Shown piece after piece: positions 4,144 to 7,005 of a stretch of DNA of 7,005 nt. The number at the start of each line of letters is the position of its first letter. The first letter of the stretch is position 1. The notes below the pieces were generated by a model. It searched no databases, was not told the origin of the DNA, and saw only the letters and a list, made by a program, of their open reading frames with translations. The position numbers were made by a program, and so were the translations under genes. Source of the stretch: Acidilobaceae archaeon UBA162 (lineage in GTDB: Archaea > Thermoproteota > Thermoprotei_A > Sulfolobales > Acidilobaceae); contig DAJS01000027.1 in assembly GCA_002496425.1 (NCBI GenBank), positions 14,294-21,298 of the forward strand, given 5' to 3'.

Positions 4144-4914
4144 CTACACGCAGGGGCTGGTGGCTCCGTCAAATGGCACTACAGCCCCGCTTAGGTACTC
4201 CGGCGAGAAGGCAAGCCATGCTATGAGTTGCTCCAGCTCCTCCTCAGTCCCAAGCCTCCTGAGAGGCGACAGGGCAGCGACCCTGGACCTCCAGTACTCC
4301 TCAGGGCTCACTCCCTCCGAGGCGGCGAGAACTGAGATCAGCCTCTCGGCCCCTGGAGTCATGAAGCTGCCAAGCTCCAGGACTATGGTTCTAAGCTTCC
4401 CCGGCTCCCTCCTGGCCGCCAGCTTCGCCAGGGGCGCCAGCGATGCCCTGATGACGTCTGAGAGCCCTGTTGGTGCCATGGGCTGTCTGCTGGAGAAGCT
4501 GGAGACCAACATCACCGTGGCCTTTACTGGGTTCCTTCTGGCCAGGAACCTCATCACCTCCACCGTTGAGGCCACGTACATTTCAAAGGCCTTGACCCAC
4601 TCCTCCCATGGCGCCTCAAGCGGCTCACAGGGCTCACAGGCAGGGTTGCCATAGCTCAGGAATGCCACGTTTATGGAGCTCAGCTCCGCCAGAGCCCTCT
4701 CGAGGGCTGAGGCCAGCTGGTCCCTAGAGCTCATATCAGCGACTATTGGTACGGCCCTCACGCCATACCTTGAGGAGACCTGGGACGCCTTCTCCCTGAG
4801 CCTTGCCTCCCCCCTGGCTATCATGACCAGATTGCAGCCCCTCGAGGCCAGGGCTCTCGACGCTATGAGGCCGATGCCGCTGCTGGCCCCTGTCACCAGT
4901 GCGCCGCAACTCAA
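4144..4914 (-). CDS. Short-chain dehydrogenase/reductase-fold protein lacking the catalytic Tyr/Lys
   Basis: A 256-residue protein of the classical SDR length. The cofactor motif TGASSGIG is at 8-15. R34 after the second strand suggests NADP(H) preference, and D60 is the usual adenine-ring Asp. The NNAG-equivalent is SYGNP at 87-91. A strand ends in VSS at 137-139, the normal place of the catalytic Ser. Thirteen residues on, where YxxxK is expected, the sequence reads S152, D153, V154, I155, R156, so both Tyr and Lys are replaced. The C-terminus VVPFDGATS (245-253) matches the usual end of the fold. It therefore probably binds a dinucleotide but may not catalyse standard SDR chemistry. The start is TTG 4914, with GAGGGG upstream and an A/T-rich element at 4947-4954. 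It is the first gene of a minus-strand pair with DUF1152. The substrate is unknown. Confidence 0.85.
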   Translation of the reverse strand: MSCGALVTGASSGIGLIASRALASRGCNLVMIARGEARLREKASQVSSRYGVRAVPIVADMSSRDQLASALERALAELSSINVAFLSYGNPACEPCEPLEAPWEEWVKAFEMYVASTVEVMRFLARRNPVKATVMLVSSFSSRQPMAPTGLSDVIRASLAPLAKLAARREPGKLRTIVLELGSFMTPGAERLISVLAASEGVSPEEYWRSRVAALSPLRRLGTEEELEQLIAWLAFSPEYLSGAVVPFDGATSPCV

Positions 4915-4946
4915 GGCTGGCCCCTCAAAGCTGTCTAAGCGATTCC

Positions 4947-4954
4947 CCTTATTT
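4947..4954. promoter_or_regulatory. A/T element in the divergent SDR-ABC promoter region
   Basis: CCTTATTT is the only A/T-rich block in the 69-bp gap between the divergent genes. On the minus strand it reads AAATAAGG and would start transcription near 4925, giving a leader of about 10 nt for the SDR gene. On the plus strand a start would fall near 4977, just before the ABC TTG at 4984. Either or both uses are possible; the match to the TATA consensus is moderate. Confidence 0.4.
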
Positions 4955-4983
4955 CCCCGCGTGCTTGCGGTCCTGGGAGTGGT

Positions 4984-5865
4984 TTGGAGCCCCTGTTGGA
5001 GCTGAGAGATGTTACCAAGAGGTTTGGCAGCAAGGTTGCCCTCAGGAGCGTCAGCATGTCAGTGAGCCCAGGGGAGATGGTGGGCCTGGTGGGCCCTAAT
5101 GGGGCCGGCAAGAGTACGCTGATCAGGGTCTCGCTGGGAATCCTGACCAGGGACTCTGGCTCAGTGACGCTCATGGGCGAGGACCCGCTGGTAAGCCCCA
5201 GGGCGAGGGAGAGCGTGGGCGTGGTCTTCGAGAGGCCCTCGCTTCCTCCCTCCATGCCGGTTATCTCTTTTCTCCGTAGGGCCGCCAGGATCAAGGGGGC
5301 CTCGGATGAGGATGTTAAGAGGGCCGTGGAGCTGGCAGGGCTCAAGGGCTACGAGGACAGGCCCTTCGCACACCTCAGCGCTGGGCTCAAGCAGAGGGCG
5401 GCCATAGCTCATGCCATAATAGGCTCACCGAGGCTAATAATAGCTGACGAGCCAACGAGCAACCTTGACCCTGTAGAGAGGGAGTCAGTACTAGAGCTCC
5501 TGGTAGAGCTCAAGAAGCAGGGAGCCAGCGTGCTACTCTCGAGCCACGTGCTCTCAGAGGTGCTGAGAGTCGTTGACAGGATAGTGGTGCTCAAGTCAGG
5601 CTCCGTGGCCATCTCAGGGGGACCTGAGGAGATACTCAAGGGCCTAAGGCGTGTCAGAGTAAGGACACCTGAGCCTGAGGCACTTGCCAAGGAGCTTGGC
5701 TCCATGGGGCTAAAGGCTGCCACCTCTGGCCCTGAGGTGATAGTGCAGCTAGAGGGCAACAGGGACGCTGACCTGCTGGATGCCCTGGCCAAGGCAGCAT
5801 CAAAGGGCATTAAGATCTACGGCGTCGACATGGTTGAGCCAAACATAGAGGAGCTGCTTAGGTGA
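4984..5865 (+). CDS. ABC transporter ATP-binding protein (ABC-2/NatA-like)
   Basis: A 293-residue cytoplasmic ATPase that powers the adjacent permease. Walker A GPNGAGKST is at 37-45. The Q-loop position carries Glu (E83, VVFERP), common in ABC-2 exporter ATPases. The signature is LSAGLKQRA (131-139), Walker B is LIIADEP (151-157) with catalytic E156, the D-loop is SNLD (159-162), and the switch His is H188 in SSHVLSE. Residues from about 222 form an extra C-terminal domain that continues past the NBD, as in CcmA/NatA-like proteins. The start is TTG 4984 after GGGAG at 4975-4979; a TTG at 4996 is an alternative and would remove four residues. The permease follows after 4 nt. All ATP-hydrolysis residues are intact. 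The substrate is unknown; drug, lipid or peptide export and membrane-protein handling are all possible for the family. Confidence 0.93.
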   Translation: MEPLLELRDVTKRFGSKVALRSVSMSVSPGEMVGLVGPNGAGKSTLIRVSLGILTRDSGSVTLMGEDPLVSPRARESVGVVFERPSLPPSMPVISFLRRAARIKGASDEDVKRAVELAGLKGYEDRPFAHLSAGLKQRAAIAHAIIGSPRLIIADEPTSNLDPVERESVLELLVELKKQGASVLLSSHVLSEVLRVVDRIVVLKSGSVAISGGPEEILKGLRRVRVRTPEPEALAKELGSMGLKAATSGPEVIVQLEGNRDADLLDALAKAASKGIKIYGVDMVEPNIEELLR

Positions 5866-5867
5866 GA
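5861..5867 (+). promoter_or_regulatory. Ribosome binding site of the permease, overlapping the ATPase stop
   Basis: GGTGAGA includes the ATPase stop TGA (5863-5865), and the ATG at 5870 follows after 2 nt. The whole string GGTGAGAGCATG is the same as in front of sdhB. It implies translational coupling of ATPase and permease. Confidence 0.65.
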
Positions 5868-5869
5868 GC

Positions 5870-6628
5870 ATGTCAGCGAGAAGGGCGCTGGAGCTGCTCT
5901 ACATAGACATGTGGGACGCCCTGAGGCCCCCGGCCTTTGACATACTGCTCCTTGTGGTCGGAATCATGGCCGGGGCCCTCTCAGTCATAATACCAATAAC
6001 GTCTCCTATAGGCGCGCTTAACCCTAACAACGCCTTCAACCCAGTGATGATAGGCCTTGCCGTGGCAACGATATACATGGCCCTCAGGTCGGCTGCCGAC
6101 CTGGTTAACGTGATACAGGGAGGCCTCTTCCAGGTCTACATGAGCTATCCGATCTCAAGGCTCCAGGTGGCGCTGACCCTTTACGTGGCCAGGGTTATCA
6201 TGCCTGCGCTCATACTCCTTGGCCTCCCAGCCCTCGTGATAGGGTTTATGCTCTACCCCGTGGTGCTCAAGAACCCGCTGGACTTCGTGGCCCTCTGGCT
6301 CTCCTATTTCGTCCAGTCCCAGATGTATGGCGTTATCTTTCTGCTGTTGAGCAGCAGGTTCAGGGCCCAGGGGGTCGCTATGGTGGCCAGCGTGTCCTTT
6401 TACTTCGCCTACGTGGCCCTCTCCTTCTTCCTCTACCTCCTCGGCCTCTTCGACGACATAAAGACGCTCCAACAGCTCTCCAACGCCATGGGCTTCTACA
6501 CCGTGATCTACGACTTCCTGGCCAAGGTTAGCACGCCCACGTGGGAGGCAGCAGTCGTGCCGGCAGTGTTCATTGTTTTATTAGGCTCCTACCTGGCCTA
6601 CATGAGCAGGAGGTTTGAGCCAACTTGA
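5870..6628 (+). CDS. ABC-2 type transporter permease
   Basis: A 252-residue integral membrane protein with six predicted helices at about 25-43, 55-76, 103-130, 137-160, 168-194 and 227-246, the normal topology of an ABC-2 permease. A short amphipathic N-terminal segment (about 1-20) precedes helix 1. The cytoplasmic loop after helix 2 holds SYPISRLQ (92-99), close to the loop sequence seen in many ABC-2 permeases, where the ATPase coupling helix lies. It follows the ATPase by 4 nt with a shared stop/ribosome-binding site, so the two form one transporter. It would work as a homodimer unless a second permease lies past the window. The next gene starts within its stop codon. Family membership rests on topology and context more than on conserved motifs. 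The substrate is unknown. Confidence 0.85.
   Translation: MSARRALELLYIDMWDALRPPAFDILLLVVGIMAGALSVIIPITSPIGALNPNNAFNPVMIGLAVATIYMALRSAADLVNVIQGGLFQVYMSYPISRLQVALTLYVARVIMPALILLGLPALVIGFMLYPVVLKNPLDFVALWLSYFVQSQMYGVIFLLLSSRFRAQGVAMVASVSFYFAYVALSFFLYLLGLFDDIKTLQQLSNAMGFYTVIYDFLAKVSTPTWEAAVVPAVFIVLLGSYLAYMSRRFEPT
6608..6614 (+). promoter_or_regulatory. Ribosome binding site for the gene starting at 6625
   Basis: AGGAGGT lies inside the permease end, 10 nt before the TTG at 6625. The spacing is a little long, but this is the best site in the area and supports the overlapping TTG start. Confidence 0.5.
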
Positions 6629-7005
6629 GGTGGCTGAGGACTCCACTGGCCAGGTTCCTAATATACCTAGCCGTGGCCCTTGTGGTAGCTGCCGCGGTCG
6701 CCGACCTCTTCGGCGTTAAGCTCTCGACCTCCTACTCCGCCTCAGTGCCGTCCTCTCAGGTGGGGGCCGTCGCTGTAGTTGTCATGCCGACTAGCGTCAA
6801 CGGCCTCGTAACCATCAACGCCTCAGGGGCCGAGGAGGTCATATACATGAACATGGGGGTTAACCCCATAGGGCTGTTACCCCAGGTCAAGGGGCTTGGA
6901 CTCAAGATAGTCTCTGAGCAGGTTGATGAGGACCTAAGGGCGGGGGTCATAATAGACATAGCCGGCCTCCAGGGCAACCCAATATTCGTGGAGCAGGCCT
7001 TCCAG
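6625..7005 (+). CDS. Membrane-anchored extracytoplasmic protein, N-terminal part (3' end outside window)
   Basis: This frame stays open from TTG 6625 to the last base, 127 codons. The first T of the start lies before the permease stop, so TTG and TGA overlap in TTGA. The product starts with a basic stretch (R2, R5, R10), then one hydrophobic helix at about 11-29, which fits a signal anchor or uncleaved signal peptide. The rest, to residue 127, is polar and beta-rich, with strands such as GAVAVVVMPT and GLVTINASG, so it is probably outside the cell. No family was recognised. Its overlap with the permease makes it a likely accessory part of the ABC transporter, perhaps a partner that binds substrate or couples the pump to an outside factor. 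More membrane helices could follow past the window, and the full length is unknown. Confidence 0.75.
   Translation, partial: MRWLRTPLARFLIYLAVALVVAAAVADLFGVKLSTSYSASVPSSQVGAVAVVVMPTSVNGLVTINASGAEEVIYMNMGVNPIGLLPQVKGLGLKIVSEQVDEDLRAGVIIDIAGLQGNPIFVEQAFQ
6853..6869. repeat. Hairpin-forming palindrome within the last coding region
   Basis: ATGGGG (6853-6858) and CCCCAT (6864-6869) are complementary around GTTAA; the core GGGGTTAACCCC (6856-6867) is a perfect 12-bp palindrome. It lies inside the open frame and encodes MGVNP, so it may be chance. Confidence 0.4.

Noticed and set aside
4097..4654. Plus-strand open frame of 185 codons opposite the SDR gene
   Set aside because: The minus-strand frame has full SDR motifs; this one is Ser-rich shadow translation with no recognisable domain.
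5230..5232. Glu instead of Gln in the Q-loop of the ABC ATPase as a sign of inactivity
   Set aside because: Glu at this position is common in ABC-2 exporter ATPases, and all other catalytic residues are intact.
4935..5810. Minus-strand open frames opposite the ABC ATPase
   Set aside because: The opposite strand carries every ATPase motif intact; these frames are its shadows.
6756..6977. Minus-strand open frame of 73 codons near the right edge
   Set aside because: The plus-strand frame is open for the whole 381 bases, has a signal anchor and is coupled to the permease, so it is the better gene.

Overview
The window looks like chromosomal DNA from a G+C-rich thermophilic crenarchaeon, possibly of the Acidilobales/Desulfurococcales type. 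This rests on heavy use of AGG/AGA for Arg and ATA for Ile, GTG and TTG start codons, archaeal TATA-like boxes just upstream of genes, GAGGTGA-type ribosome binding sites inside transcription units, ribbon-helix-helix regulators and a DUF1152 protein. The genus is an inference and is not proven.

Region 1 (1-2298): the end of a succinate dehydrogenase / fumarate reductase operon in the order sdhA (3' end only), sdhC, sdhD, sdhB. The two anchor proteins are real three-helix membrane proteins with paired histidines, so the complex resembles a two-anchor, probably di-heme quinone reductase. It does not resemble the anchorless, cysteine-rich Sulfolobus type. All three gene junctions follow one plan: the stop codon is part of the next Shine-Dalgarno site, and exactly 10 nt separate stop and ATG. 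A T-tract with a small hairpin ends the operon.

Region 2 (2299-3022): two ribbon-helix-helix (RHH) type proteins transcribed divergently. One is a 56-residue protein on the minus strand, in what looks like an empty gap after sdhB. The other is a 123-residue protein on the plus strand whose RHH-like N-terminus is followed by a long coiled coil. The roughly 180 bp between them holds a TATA-like box for each direction and several dyads that could be operators.

Region 3 (3012-4914): two minus-strand genes. The promoter-proximal one is a short-chain dehydrogenase/reductase-fold protein that keeps the nucleotide-binding motif but lacks the catalytic Tyr and Lys. The second is a DUF1152 protein of unknown function, whose 3' end overlaps the convergent RHH/coiled-coil gene by 11 bp.

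Region 4 (4984-7005): a plus-strand ABC-2 type transporter unit with an ATPase, a six-helix permease and the start of a membrane-anchored, probably extracytoplasmic protein. The last gene's TTG start overlaps the permease stop codon, and the gene runs off the window. The transported substrate cannot be read from the sequence.

I saw no tRNA, rRNA, CRISPR array, transposon or integrase. The most useful observations are the small hidden RHH gene and its divergent partner, the SDR protein without its catalytic residues, the histidine layout of the Sdh anchors and the unusual SdhB C-terminus. None is clearly a wholly new system.
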